A stretch of 64,000 nucleotides of DNA from JACKHA01 sp041401985 (GCA_041401985.1 JAWKTE010000021.1:1-64000); one strand, 5' to 3'. Positions 9,008 through 18,159 are shown, numbered from the stretch's first letter. The notes: generated from the sequence alone by a model not told the origin. A program made the numbers and translations.

Positions 9008-9230
9008 CGCGCGCGAGCCGGGGCGTCCCCGCCCCGGACCCGACACCCGCCTGCGCCCCCCACCCCGCCGGGTGGCACGCCCACGCACAGCGCGGGCGTG
9101 GAGTATCGCCCGTGCGCATGTCCACGCCCGCGCCCCGCGTTGGCCTCAAGGAACATCGAGCCATCCTGTGCGGGGCGTGGGCGTGCCACCCTTCGGAAAC
9201 CGGGGCGGGGACGCCCCGGCTCGCGCGCGG
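9008..9230. repeat. Family A palindromic repeat, complete copy
   Basis: A 220-base imperfect palindrome between two genes. Outer arms at 9008-9037 and 9200-9229 are perfect inverted copies of 30 bases (core GAGCCGGGGCGTCCCCGCCC). Inner arms at 9070-9086 and 9175-9191 (core GTGGCACGCCCACGC) are again inverted copies. Three related copies occur at 10645, 23947 and 27522. No transposase is encoded; the form suggests a MITE- or REP-like element. Confidence 0.9.
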
Positions 9231-9272
9231 GCGCGGAGGCACGCCCCGCACTCCGCGCGGTACGCTGCGGGC

Positions 9273-10631
9273 ATGCCACACTCACGCCGCCACTTCCTCG
9301 CTGCCGCGCCCGGCGCCGCCGGCCTGGCGATGCTCGCCAGCCCCGCCCTGGCCCGCCACGCCACCCTCGAACACCGCGCCGCGGACATCGCCCGCGAACT
9401 CAAGGCCGACAAACGCGGCCCCGCGGACACCGCCGACGACGACGCCTTCTGGTCGCAGGTCGCCCGCGCCTTCACCATCGACCGCTCGGTCATCAACCTC
9501 AACAACGGCGGCGTCAGCCCCTCGCCCGGCTTCGTGCAGGAGGCCATGAAACGCCACCTGGACTTCTCCAACACCGCCCCGCCGCCGTACGCCCTGTGGC
9601 AGGTGCTCGAGCCCCAGAAAGAAGGCACGCGCCGGGCCCTGGCCCAGCAGTTCGGAGCCGACGCGGAAGAACTGGCCATCACCCGCAACGCCTCCGAGTC
9701 GCTGCAGGTCCTCCAGCAGGGCCTCGACCTGGCCCCCGGCGACGAGGTGCTCACGACCACCGCCGACTACCCCCGCATGCTCACCACCTTCGAGCAGCGC
9801 GAGCGACGCGAGGGCATCCGCCTCGTCCGATTCCAGATCCCCGTGCCCGCGAGCGATCCGGCGGAGATCGTCCGGCGTTTCGAGGCCCACATCACGCCCA
9901 GGACCCGCCTCATCCTCTGCAGCCGCGTCGTGTTCCTCACCGGCGGCGCGTTGCCCGTGCGCGAGATCTGCGACCTGGGCCGGGGTCGCGGCATCCCGGT
10001 CATCGTCGACGCCGCCCACTCCTTCGCCCACCTCGACGAACGCATCTCCGACCTGGGCTGCGACTTCCTCGGCACCTCGCTGCACAAGTGGCTCTTCGCC
10101 CCCCACGGCACCGGGCTGCTCTACGTCAAACGCGACCGCATCAAGGACGTCTGGCCCCTCATGGCCGCGGCCGAGAAGCAGACCGACGACATCCGCAAGT
10201 TCGAGGAGATCGGCACGCACCCCGCGGCCAACCACCTGGCCATCGCCGAGGCCCTGACCTTCCACGACGGCATCGGAAGTAGCCGCAAGTTCGCCCGCAT
10301 GGTCCACCTCCGCGACCTCTGGGCCCACACGCTGCTCGACCACCCGCGCCACGCCAGCCGCGTCAACCTGCAAACCAGCCTCGAACCAGGCCTGGCCGGC
10401 GGCATCGCCACGGTCGACTTCGAGGGCCTCGAACCCCGCGAACTCCAGTCCTGGCTCTGGAGCACGCGGCGCATCTTCACCGTCGCCATCGCCGACGGCG
10501 CCGAGACGCCAGAACCCCTCCGCCACAACGTCCGCGGCCTGCGCATCTCCCCCAGCGTCTACACCACACCACGCGAGATCGAACGCTTCGTCGACGCCAT
10601 CCAGCACGCCCTGGACCACGGCGTCGCCTGA
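9273..10631 (+). CDS. Tat-exported class V aminotransferase (isopenicillin-N-epimerase-like)
   Basis: A 452-residue PLP-dependent fold-type I enzyme. The first 28 residues form a twin-arginine signal (SRRHFLAAAPGAAG followed by a hydrophobic run and ALA cleavage site), so it is probably exported folded with its cofactor. The mature part has INLNNGGVSPSP, the TRNASESLQ phosphate region, VDAAHSFAHLD and the PLP-lysine motif GTSLHKWLFAP with the lysine at about residue 288. The overall pattern is that of the isopenicillin-N-epimerase / cysteine-desulfurase-like class V group, often seen as Tat substrates; the actual substrate is unknown. ATG 9273 is the only start preserving the Tat motif. It is bracketed by two family A repeats. 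Confidence 0.88.
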   Translation: MPHSRRHFLAAAPGAAGLAMLASPALARHATLEHRAADIARELKADKRGPADTADDDAFWSQVARAFTIDRSVINLNNGGVSPSPGFVQEAMKRHLDFSNTAPPPYALWQVLEPQKEGTRRALAQQFGADAEELAITRNASESLQVLQQGLDLAPGDEVLTTTADYPRMLTTFEQRERREGIRLVRFQIPVPASDPAEIVRRFEAHITPRTRLILCSRVVFLTGGALPVREICDLGRGRGIPVIVDAAHSFAHLDERISDLGCDFLGTSLHKWLFAPHGTGLLYVKRDRIKDVWPLMAAAEKQTDDIRKFEEIGTHPAANHLAIAEALTFHDGIGSSRKFARMVHLRDLWAHTLLDHPRHASRVNLQTSLEPGLAGGIATVDFEGLEPRELQSWLWSTRRIFTVAIADGAETPEPLRHNVRGLRISPSVYTTPREIERFVDAIQHALDHGVA

Positions 10632-10644
10632 GCCCGCTACCCAG

Positions 10645-10838
10645 ACGCGCGCGAGCCAAACGCGCGCGAGCCGGGGCGTCCCCGCCCCGGTCCGCTCGGG
10701 TGGCACGTCCACGCCTCGCGCCAATCGAGCCCAACACCGCAAACAGGCCCACCGCGAGGCGCGGGCGTGGCTTCCACCATCCAACCCGCGTCCGCCAACA
10801 AGCGTCCACGCCCGCGCTCCTCGTGGGCGTGCCACCCT
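10645..10838. repeat. Family A palindromic repeat, copy missing its right outer arm
   Basis: Starts with a partly duplicated left arm (CGCGCGCGAGCC occurs at about 10648 and again at 10661), then the GCGTCCCCGCCCC core, the inner left arm GGGTGGCACG and, at 10823-10838, the inner right arm GTGGGCGTGCCACCC. The outer right arm present in other copies is absent. Confidence 0.85.
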
Positions 10839-11098
10839 CAACAAGCCCATCGTCGGCGCTACCATCCCCCAATGTCCTTTGACGCCCAACCCGTTGCCGG
10901 AACTGGCCTGCGCCCGGCCGCCCAGCCGCCCGCGAGCCCGACCGACGCCACCGACCCCACGCTCGCGCGTGGGGCTCTGCCAAACGCCTCGCGCCTGCCT
11001 CCCCCACCGCCATCGCCCGCACGCTGGCCCGCCACCCCCGCCCCGCCGGCGGCGACCCCCTGCGCTCCGCCGGGCGTCCGCTCGTCTCGCTGACCTCC

Positions 11099-12168
11099 AT
11101 GGTCCTGAACAACAGCGACGGCCCGCAGCAGACCCTCGCCCGGCGCAAGCCGCCGTGGCTCAAGGCCAAGGTCCCGGGCGGCGAGGGCTACAACCGCCTC
11201 AAGAACATCATGCAGACCCACCGCCTCCACACCGTGTGCGAGGAGGCCGGCTGCCCCAACATGGGCGAGTGCTGGTCGCGCGGCGTCGCCACCATCATGA
11301 TCCTGGGCGACACCTGCACCCGCGCCTGCGGGTTCTGCAACGTCAAGACGGGCCGCCCGAACACAATCGACCGCGACGAGCCCCGGCGCGTGGCCGAGAG
11401 CCTCGCCCTCATGGGCCTCAAGCACGTGGTCATCACCAGCGTGAACCGCGACGAACTCTCCGACGGCGGCGCGGGCATCTGGGCGGAGACCATCATCCGC
11501 ACGAAAAACGCCTGCCCGAACATGAGCGTCGAGGTGCTGATCCCCGACTTCGAGGGCGACTGGGGCGCCCTGCAGATGGTCATCGACGCCAGACCCCACA
11601 TCATCAACCACAACCTCGAGACCGTCCGGCGGATGTACCCCGCGGTCCGCCCTCGGCCAGTCTTCGACCGCTCGCTCGAACTCTTGCGCCGCGTCAAGGA
11701 GGCCGGCATGGTCGCCAAAACCGGCATCATGGTTCGGCATCGGCGAACGCGACGACGAGGTGCTCCGGGCTGATGGCGAGGTGAGGGGCGACGAAAGTCG
11801 CAACTCGAGGAAGGGACCAAGGGCCGAGGGGCGAAGGGTCAAAGGGACCCATGAGGCCCGAAACCCGCGACAACGCCCCACCCCATCCCTCTGCCCCTTC
11901 GCCCCTCGGCCCCTCCGCCCCTTCTTCCGACTCCTGCGACATCCTCACCATCGGCCAGTACCTCCAGCCGACGCGGAACCACCTGCCGATCGACCGCTGG
12001 GTGACGCCCGAGCAGTTCGGGCTGTACCGCGAGCAGGGCCTGGCCGCGGGGTTCAAGGTGGTCGAGTCCGGCCCGCTGGTGCGATCGTCCTACCACGCGG
12101 ACCACCAGGCGGACGTGCTGAGCACGATCGAGGCGGAGCGGGGGCGGGCCAGTGGCGAAGTTCGATGA
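11099..12168 (+). pseudogene. lipA: Lipoyl synthase, broken by indels and a palindromic insertion
   Basis: Radical-SAM lipoyl synthase, which inserts sulfur into octanoyl groups. The first frame (from ATG 11099) has PPWLKAK, the auxiliary-cluster motif CEEAGCPNMGEC and the radical-SAM motif CTRACGFC. After IMV at about 11733 the conserved GIGERDDEVLR continues one frame over, consistent with one extra T. The next conserved residues LMA are in the third frame, consistent with one extra G near 11769. Then about 140 bases of palindromic repeat (11797-11940) intervene before CDILTIGQYLQPTRNHLP resumes. The C-terminus keeps RSSYHA, the serine ligand of the auxiliary cluster, and ends at 12168. As given, the sequence cannot make full-length LipA. 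Sequence error could explain the two single-base shifts but not the insertion, which also carries a stop. Confidence 0.88.
11797..11940. repeat. Palindromic insertion inside lipA
   Basis: Left arm about 11797-11847 and right arm about 11886-11940 are imperfect inverted copies built on GGGGCGAAGGG and GGGCCGAGGGG words. The outermost bases of the right arm are already lipA coding sequence (GACTCCTGCGAC). Related one-arm copies occur at 59565-59635. Confidence 0.8.
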
Positions 12169-12600
12169 CTCACTTCGAGGCTACGCCTACAAGATCCATC
12201 ACGAGACGGATTCCAGTGCCGGTATTGCGGCCTGGATTGCTCGACGTGGCCGCTGTGGCTCTGGCTCTCGGTTGACCACCTGCTTCCCAAGGGGCACCCG
12301 CGGCGTGAAGAGCCGTCATTCAAAGTGACGGCGTGCATGTTCTGTAACACGGCCGACAATCGATACCTTGAGAAACCGAATCGAACTGGAACCGACTGGG
12401 ACTCACTGAACCCGGAGATGCTCGTCGAACGCTGCCGCGTCGGTCGAGAAGGCGCGTGCGTCGTACAAGCAGTTCTGGGAGAAGCACGTAAACCCGGCCC
12501 GTCCCGCGCGACATCCCGATCCCGCAGCCGACCACGCCGACGCCAACCGACGCGGAGCTCGCCCGATCTCGCCCTCACCCGCGAGCAGCACGCCCATCGC
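12152..12600 (+). pseudogene. HNH endonuclease remnant, frameshifted
   Basis: From a GTG at 12152, overlapping the end of lipA by 17 bases, the first frame gives MAKFDDSLRGYAYKIHHET. After about 12210 the next frame gives FQCRYCGLDCSTWPL, then SVDHLLPKGHP, then TACMFCNTADNRY. This is a treble-clef HNH nuclease core with two CxxC pairs flanking the catalytic DH. A second shift near 12437 leads to ASVEKARASYKQFWEKHVNP, the helical tail typical of such proteins, and a further shift may follow in the Pro-rich part. With at least two frameshifts the gene cannot be read through as given. Base composition is lower in GC than the neighbours, which fits an acquired gene. It lies directly upstream of a HicB-like remnant. 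Confidence 0.65.
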
Positions 12601-12601
12601 C

Positions 12602-12872
12602 CGGCCGTTCGACGAGGCGACGTGGCGCAAAGCGACAGCCATCGCTCTCCGGTACTCGCTTGTGATCTCGCCCGATGAGGAACTTGTGTTCTTCGGCCGA
12701 ACGCTGGAACTCCCACTCGCCAGGCGATGGAGCGACGATCGAAGCGTGCGCGAGGTCTACCCTCGAAGCCACCGCGTGCGCCGTGGCCACCATTCTGGAG
12801 GCCGGTGACACGCCTCCCGCTCCCGAACACGACGGTGGACAATCGGATTCCCCCAATCCGCCTCCGCGCTGA
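12602..12872 (+). pseudogene. HicB-like antitoxin remnant, frameshifted
   Basis: One frame reads FDEATWRKATAIALRYSLVI, then SPDEELVFFGRTLELPLA; after about 12722 the next frame reads GDGATIEACARSTLEATACA, then VATILEAGDTPPAPEHDGGQ. Together these match the HicB-type partial RNase-H fold (elpg...GDG.T..EA...t.eA), where an acidic strand is followed by the GDGAT turn and a long helix. One frameshift separates the halves, and the C-terminal DNA-binding part expected in this subgroup is missing or reduced. No HicA-like toxin is recognisable. Its position after the HNH remnant suggests a decayed accessory island between lipA and the phosphatase. Confidence 0.6.
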
Positions 12873-12911
12873 GCCACTCCAAGAGGCATCGCCTCCCGCT
12901 ACATTCCCCCC

Positions 12912-14108
12912 ATGCCCCGCCCAGCCCTCCCCGCACACGCCAGCGACGCCGGCATGTACCTCGGCATCGCCCTCATGTTCGGCTCCATGGGGCCCATGAT
13001 CGGCCTGCTCCAGACACCCGCCGCCGGCTGGAGCATCGCGCTGGTGCTCACGGCCCTGTCGGGCTCGCTCGCCACCGGCTGGGCCTTCATGTTCCAGCGA
13101 CGCCGCTGGTGGTTCCTCCTGCTCATCCCCCTGATCCTCTTCCCGATCTTCGGCATCCCCGCCCTCATGCGCCTCATCTGGGAGTGGCCCGTCATGCGCC
13201 TCGGCACCGGCATGTCCGAGACCGCCCGGCGCATCACGTTGATCGCCATGGCCATCACCTGGATCTCGCTCGGCTTCACGATCATCGTCCGCTACATCGC
13301 CCGCATCGAGCGCGGCGGCGCCCGCGCCAAGGCCGAACTCGCCCTGGCCGCCCAGATCCACGCCTCCCTCGTGCCCGCCATCGACACGGCGTGGGGCCCG
13401 CTCCGCGTGCTCGGCTCGTCCGACCCCTCCGGCGCCATGGGCGGCGACCTCATCGACGCCGTCGCCACCGACGACCGCCTCGACCTCTTTCTGGCCGACG
13501 TCTCGGGTCACGGCGTGCGGGCCGGCGTGGTCATGGGCATGCTCAAAGCCATGCTCCGCACCGCCCTGCGCGAGGGCGGCGAGCCGTCGCACCACCTCTC
13601 GACCCTCAACCAGGTGCTCGCCGAACTCTGCGAGCCGTCCATGTTCGCCACCGGTGTGTGGATCCGGTTCTCACGCGCCGAGCCAGCGTCCGGCGAGCCC
13701 GCCCAGTCGCGCAACTGCATCACGGCCCAGGTCGTCGTCGCGGGCCACCCGCCCGTCCTTCTCGTTCGCCGCCTCGCGACCCCGACCGAGCAGCAAGCCT
13801 GCGAACTCCTCGGCGGCGACAGCCTCCCGCTCGGCGTCGTCCCCGCCGAGCCCTTCGCCGCCCGCACGATCACGCTCGCGCCCGGCGACACCCTCGTGCT
13901 CTACACCGACGGCCTCACCGAGGCCGCCGACCGCGACGCCCGCCAACTCGGCATCGAGGGCCTGTCCGACCTCATCGCCCGAACCGACCTCTCCGATCCA
14001 AGCCGCGCCCGGCGCGACATCCTCGCCTCGATCCGCGCGACGCGGACCAGCGAGGACGATCAGACACTCGTCATTGTCCGATGCGCCAAGCCCGAGCCGC
14101 GAGTGTGA
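12912..14108 (+). CDS. Membrane-anchored PP2C (SpoIIE-type) serine phosphatase
   Basis: A 398-residue protein with four predicted membrane helices in the first 140 residues (around 15-35, 38-60, 68-92 and 108-130), a short linker, then an SpoIIE/RsbU PP2C domain. Catalytic motifs are visible: GGDLIDAVATDDRLDLFLAD (metal Asp), VSGHGVRAGVVMGMLKAML and LYTDGLTEAAD near the C-terminus, with the final Asp in SEDDQTLVIV. Such phosphatases normally dephosphorylate an anti-anti-sigma factor in a partner-switching pathway. No STAS or HATPase partner is adjacent, so the substrate is unknown. The start at ATG 12912 gives a plausible N-terminus directly before the first helix. Confidence 0.9.
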   Translation: MPRPALPAHASDAGMYLGIALMFGSMGPMIGLLQTPAAGWSIALVLTALSGSLATGWAFMFQRRRWWFLLLIPLILFPIFGIPALMRLIWEWPVMRLGTGMSETARRITLIAMAITWISLGFTIIVRYIARIERGGARAKAELALAAQIHASLVPAIDTAWGPLRVLGSSDPSGAMGGDLIDAVATDDRLDLFLADVSGHGVRAGVVMGMLKAMLRTALREGGEPSHHLSTLNQVLAELCEPSMFATGVWIRFSRAEPASGEPAQSRNCITAQVVVAGHPPVLLVRRLATPTEQQACELLGGDSLPLGVVPAEPFAARTITLAPGDTLVLYTDGLTEAADRDARQLGIEGLSDLIARTDLSDPSRARRDILASIRATRTSEDDQTLVIVRCAKPEPRV

Positions 14109-14262
14109 CCCGCGACCAGTCTCGGCGTGTGGTTCGAGCAACGCCGCCGTGCCATCAGACGTGGCAATGAACGCCTGATGCGATCGACCGCCACGATGTC
14201 TCCACCAGCCGCTCCGAGCCGCCGCCGGCAGCACGCCGCGTCAGCCGCGTCCCGCGCGGGCC

Positions 14263-15237
14263 TCACACCCCCGCCTCAACCCCGTTCGCCACCACCACCT
14301 CCCCCGCCCCATACTGCCCCGGCGTCAGCCCCGTCAGCCGCCGGAACGCACGCGTGAAGTGCGACTGGTCGAAGAACCCGACCCGTCCCGCCACGACCCG
14401 CGGCGTCACGCCCTCCCGCAGCAACTCGCGCGCACGCTTGATCCGCAGGTCCGTCAGGTACTCGCGAGGCGACATCCGCGTCGCCGCCTTGAACGTCCGC
14501 TGCAAGTAGAACGGGCTCACCCCGACCAGGTCCGACAGCCGGTCCAGGCTCGCCGACTCGGTCAGGTTCTGGGCCAGGTGCTCGCGCACCACCCGGATCC
14601 GGCGCGGCTCGCGGGCGCTCTCGCCCGCCTCCGGCGTCGCGTGCCTCAGCACCAGTTCCCGCAGCAACGCCCGCAGCGCCTCGCACTCGTGCTTCGGATC
14701 GGGCAAGGCCATCAGGCGTTCGTGCAGAACCCCGAACGCCGCGCTCAGCGCCGGGTCCTGGACGATCGGACGCTGGAACACCGGCATCGCCAGCGTCCCC
14801 GCGTCGACGCCGTTCCACGCGGCCCCCGCGATACCCATCACCGCCTTGGGCACGACGATCGACCGGTACCGCACCGGCACGCCGTCGGTCGCCCCGCCGC
14901 AGTGCGGCACGCCGGGCCCGATGACCACCAGCGCGCCGCCCTCGGCCCGCCACACGCGGTCGCCCGCCAGGAACGCGCTCCGCCCCGCCTCGATCCGCAC
15001 GATCGTGTACTCGTCGTGCGAGTGGACCGGGAAGGCCCCGCCGGCCAGCCCGCCTCGGGCCGCGGGCTTTACCCCCGCCTGCGCGCAGAGCAACTCGATC
15101 CCGCCAAGGCAGGCGATCCGACGGAACGTGCTTCGAACATCGCTGTGACGGCTTGCCCGGGCCGGCCGGCTCGTTGGAGCCCGCCCGCCCTCGCCGTCCA
15201 CCGCACCAGTGCCCCCACGGGTGGCAGTGGTGTCCAT
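14263..15237 (-). CDS. AraC-family transcriptional regulator
   Basis: A 324-residue regulator. The N-terminal half is a cupin-like AraC ligand-binding domain (HSHDEYTIVRIEAG, then FLAGDRVWRAEGGALVVIGP, then GVPHCGG). The C-terminal 100 residues carry the two helix-turn-helix motifs, with SLDRLSDLVGVSPFYLQRTF and the signature YLTDLRIKRARELLREG, then GFFDQSHFTRAFRRLTGLTP. The first 35 residues are low-complexity, so translation might begin further in. It faces the DUF4442 gene in the same orientation with a 215-base gap; no obvious regulated operon is adjacent. The ligand is unknown. Confidence 0.92.
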   Translation of the reverse strand: MDTTATRGGTGAVDGEGGRAPTSRPARASRHSDVRSTFRRIACLGGIELLCAQAGVKPAARGGLAGGAFPVHSHDEYTIVRIEAGRSAFLAGDRVWRAEGGALVVIGPGVPHCGGATDGVPVRYRSIVVPKAVMGIAGAAWNGVDAGTLAMPVFQRPIVQDPALSAAFGVLHERLMALPDPKHECEALRALLRELVLRHATPEAGESAREPRRIRVVREHLAQNLTESASLDRLSDLVGVSPFYLQRTFKAATRMSPREYLTDLRIKRARELLREGVTPRVVAGRVGFFDQSHFTRAFRRLTGLTPGQYGAGEVVVANGVEAGV

Positions 15238-15391
15238 GTGGTGGCCTCCCGCGCCCCGCGCGTGGCCCCCCTACCCGTTGGTACCAATGTACGAACTCGC
15301 GGCCCTCATTGCACGCCGCCCGCTTGTACCGGATTGCTCGGATCGCGGCCCCGTGCAATCCCCAGGGCCCCCGAGCGTTTTGGGGCTTCCA

Positions 15392-15432
15392 CCGATACCG
15401 ACGCCGATACCGACGCCGATACCGACGCCGGC
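15392..15432. repeat. 12-base tandem repeat
   Basis: About three copies of the unit CCGATACCGACG in the gap between the AraC regulator and the DUF4442 gene. Related GATACC/GACGCC words also occur near 1535. No coding or regulatory role can be read from it. Confidence 0.7.
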
Positions 15433-15452
15433 ACCCGCCGCCGCCCGCGGCG

Positions 15453-16190
15453 TTATTCGGACGCGTCCGGCTTCGACCGGCGCTCCTTCTTGGTCTTGTG
15501 GTGCGCCTTGGGCGTCACGTGGAACGTCACGACCGTCTTGCCCACCCGCTTGTCCCGCTTGCCCGGCACGCCGATCTGCTGCACCACGTCCATGTCCAGC
15601 GTGATGTTGAACTCACCCCCCGCCGCCACCAGGACGTTGAGGTCCTCCTGCGGCTTGATGCGGTACACCGCCGGGCCGAAGCACGGCCTCAGGAACGTGT
15701 AGTTCAGGTTCTTGCACACCACCGTGTAGTCACCGCCCGCCACGCCGAAGACGTACATGCCCCCCGCGATCTCGGCGTTGCCCAAGAGGGCCGCCCCGGC
15801 CATCGCGTTGTACCAGTTGCGGTTGAAGCGACGGAACGGCAGCACCGCCGTGAACGTCGTCGCGTCCACACGCTTCATCTGGATCCCGCTGCGGAACGCG
15901 TACGGGAGCCAGATCATCGAGCACACGCGGTGCCAGAAGTTGTTGCGCGTCGACAGGCGGCTGATGAACGCGTCGATCCGGTCCAGCAGCGAGCGCTTCC
16001 GCTTGCGGGGGCGACGCTTCGGGGACGATTCGCCGGCGGGCGCGCTCGGGGAGGGCGTTTCCGTGTCCGGCGCGGCCAGGTCCACCGCGTCGTCCTCGCG
16101 CGCGGCCACCTCCGCCGGCCGTGCTGAAGCCCCCCCGGCGGCACCCGTGAAGCCGGTGGTTCCCGTGATTGAACTGGCCTCCGAAGGCAC
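15453..16190 (-). CDS. DUF4442-like hotdog-fold protein (putative thioesterase)
   Basis: A 245-residue protein. The first 85 residues are low-complexity, ending in the basic run KRRPRKRKRS. The remainder resembles the DUF4442 hotdog family related to acyl-CoA thioesterases: NNFWHRVCSMIWLPYAFRSG, TTFTAVLPFRRFNRNWYNAM, AGAALLGNAEIAGG, then a beta-rich C-terminus. Activity is inferred from the fold only. I prefer the GTG at 16190 because AGGAGG lies four bases upstream; an ATG at 16292 in the same frame would overlap the divergent acetyltransferase gene. The C-terminus is basic (HHKTKKERRSKP). Confidence 0.8.
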   Translation of the reverse strand: MPSEASSITGTTGFTGAAGGASARPAEVAAREDDAVDLAAPDTETPSPSAPAGESSPKRRPRKRKRSLLDRIDAFISRLSTRNNFWHRVCSMIWLPYAFRSGIQMKRVDATTFTAVLPFRRFNRNWYNAMAGAALLGNAEIAGGMYVFGVAGGDYTVVCKNLNYTFLRPCFGPAVYRIKPQEDLNVLVAAGGEFNITLDMDVVQQIGVPGKRDKRVGKTVVTFHVTPKAHHKTKKERRSKPDASE

Positions 16191-16285
16191 GCGTCCTCCT
16201 GCGAACAGCAATACTACGCGGGCCGTAGATTCCGCATCCCCGCCGGGCCTGCCCGAGGCAGTCCCCGGCGGCTTCGGGGGCTCGC

Positions 16286-16870
16286 ATGGCAACCAACGCG
16301 TCCTGCACCATCCGTCCCGCCCGCGCCAGCGACTTCGACGCCGTGGCCGACATCACCAACCACTACATTCTCACCACGCCGATCCACTTCTCGACCGAGC
16401 CGATCCCCGCCGACGAGCAGCGTCGCAACTGGGAGGCAACCCGCGACCGCTACCCGTTCCTCATCGCCCAGAGCCCCGACGGTTCCGGCGGCGTCCACGG
16501 CGTGCTCGGCTATGCCAAGGCCGGCGTGTGGCGCAACCGGGCCGCGTACGACTGGACCCCCGAGGTCGGCCTCTACATCCACAAGGACCACCACCGCCAG
16601 GGCCTCGGCAAGGCCCTGTACCTCCGCCTCTTCGAGATCATGGCCGCCCAGAACTACCACGCCGCCTTCGCCGGCGCGACACTCCCCAACGACGCCAGCG
16701 TCCGACTGCACGCCGAACTCGGCTTCGAGTCGGTCGGCATTGTCCGCCAGGCGGGCTGGAAGATGGGTCGGTGGTGGGACGTGGAGTACTTCCGCAAGGC
16801 GCTCGCCCCGGCGGACCGCCCGGCCCGCCCGATCGAGACGGTCGAGGCCGCGCTGGCCCGCCTCGAATAG
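16286..16870 (+). CDS. GNAT acetyltransferase, phosphinothricin-type
   Basis: A 194-residue GNAT. The order of motifs is that of the Pat/Bar/YncA group: IRPARASDFDAVADITNHYI at the start, ADEQRRNWE, GLYIHKDHHRQGLGKALY (acetyl-CoA pyrophosphate loop Q/RxxGxG/A) and ATLPNDASVRLHAELGFESV near the C-terminus, followed by RQAGWKMGRWWDVEYF. The enzyme would N-acetylate a small amine or amino acid such as phosphinothricin or methionine sulfoximine; the actual substrate cannot be decided. It starts 95 bases from, and divergent to, the DUF4442 gene, so the two may share a promoter region. Confidence 0.9.
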   Translation: MATNASCTIRPARASDFDAVADITNHYILTTPIHFSTEPIPADEQRRNWEATRDRYPFLIAQSPDGSGGVHGVLGYAKAGVWRNRAAYDWTPEVGLYIHKDHHRQGLGKALYLRLFEIMAAQNYHAAFAGATLPNDASVRLHAELGFESVGIVRQAGWKMGRWWDVEYFRKALAPADRPARPIETVEAALARLE

Positions 16871-16976
16871 GCGCGGCCCACCCGGCCTTGCACGCCTGTG
16901 CGTTCAACGCGGCTTCTTCCCAGATCTCCGACTGAACCCGGCACCAAACGCGTCGGGTTCCCAAGGAGGTCATCCC

Positions 16977-18112
16977 ATGCGCCCAAGGCCAACAACGCCC
17001 GTCGTCCTTTCTCTCGCGTTCGCACTCGCCGCGGCCCACGCCGCCCCCGGCGCGATCATCCGCCGGCACGATCGGGACGACGCCGCCTACATCGAGCACG
17101 CCCGCCCGTTCACCACCGTCGTCCGCGTCGGGGGCGGCACCGGCACGCTCGTGGGCGACCGCTGGGTCCTCACCGCCGCCCACGTGGCCCGCGGCCTGGA
17201 CTCGCCGTTCACCGACATCCTGCTCGGCGACGCCCGCCTCGTGCCCGACGCCGTGGCGTTCCACCCGACCTGGACCGGCGAGGGATCGGCCGAATCGGTG
17301 GACATGGCGCTGATCCGCCTCGCCGAGCCCGTGACGGACATCGAGCCGAGCCCGCTGTACGAGTGGGAGGACGAGGCCGGGAAGGGCGTGACCTTCGTCG
17401 GGTTCGGCATGTTCGGCACCGGGCTCACCGGCCCGGAGGGCGACGACGGGCTCCTCCGGGCCGCGTCGAACACGCTCATCGACGCCCCGGTCGAGGGCTG
17501 GGTGCGATTCGAGTTCTCGCGCCCCCCCGACGCGACGGACCTCGAGGGAATCAGCGGGCCGGGCGACAGCGGCGGGCCCGCGTTCATCGAGCGCCAGGGC
17601 GTGCACTACATCGCCGGCGTGAGTTCCTCGAATGACGCCGGCGGCTCCGGCCCCTGCACCTACGGCTCGACCGAGTTCTACGCCCGCGTGTCGACGAGCG
17701 CCCAGTGGCTCCGCGAGACGATGGACTCCGGGCAGGCCAAGGCGCTCGACCGCCCCGCGCGCGAGTCTGTCGCCAGGGCCGGGTGGCCGACCACGCCCGC
17801 GGGCGCGATCGCCGAGGCCTTCTTCGCCGCGTACAGCGCCGACCGTCCCATGGAGTCATTCGAGCGGTCGTGGCGATCGGCCGCCGCCCTCGAGGCACGC
17901 CCGGCGAGCGAGCGTGGGGGCCAGTGGGAAGAACTCCGATCCCAGTGGGGCCCGTTGCAGCCGCTCGAGATGGCGGCGTTCGAGTCGGGCGACCTGGCGG
18001 TCCTGTGCTCGACCGAGGGTGATCGCCGTAGCGCATCCTGCGGTTCCGCTGCGACGAGGCCGAGCCGAACCGCCTCTCGGCGATCATGATCTCGCCGACG
18101 CCCCGCAGGTAG
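16977..18112 (+). CDS. Secreted S1-family serine protease with extra C-terminal domain, frameshifted near its end
   Basis: Begins at ATG 16977 after a strong AAGGAGG Shine-Dalgarno and a Sec signal peptide of about 23 residues. The trypsin-like triad is complete: His in VLTAAHVARG, Asp in SVDMALIRLAEP, Ser in SGPGDSGGPAF. After the protease (to about residue 250) comes a helix-rich domain, AIAEAFFAAYSADRPMESF and then WEELRSQWGPLQPLEM, resembling an accessory domain also found beside serine hydrolases. As read, the frame stops at 18089 after an unnatural Ser/Arg-rich tail. One frame over, from about 18040, the reading is ILRFRCDEAEPNRLSAIMIS to a stop at 18112, which fits that domain far better, so a one-base shift near 18035 is likely. 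Confidence 0.85.
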
Positions 18113-18159
18113 TTGGCGACCCGACGATGTGGTCGCGATCCGCTGGCTTTCGGCGGTCG

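Noticed and set aside
7601..10282. An 893-codon open frame on the plus strand.
   Set aside because: It spans the M42 peptidase, a repeat and the aminotransferase in another frame; the product is Arg/Pro/His-rich with no family features, a side effect of high GC.
15238..15452. Possible extra gene at the tandem GATACC/GACGCC repeat.
   Set aside because: Frames crossing it encode only simple Asp/Thr/Pro repeats and join neighbouring genes in the wrong frame.
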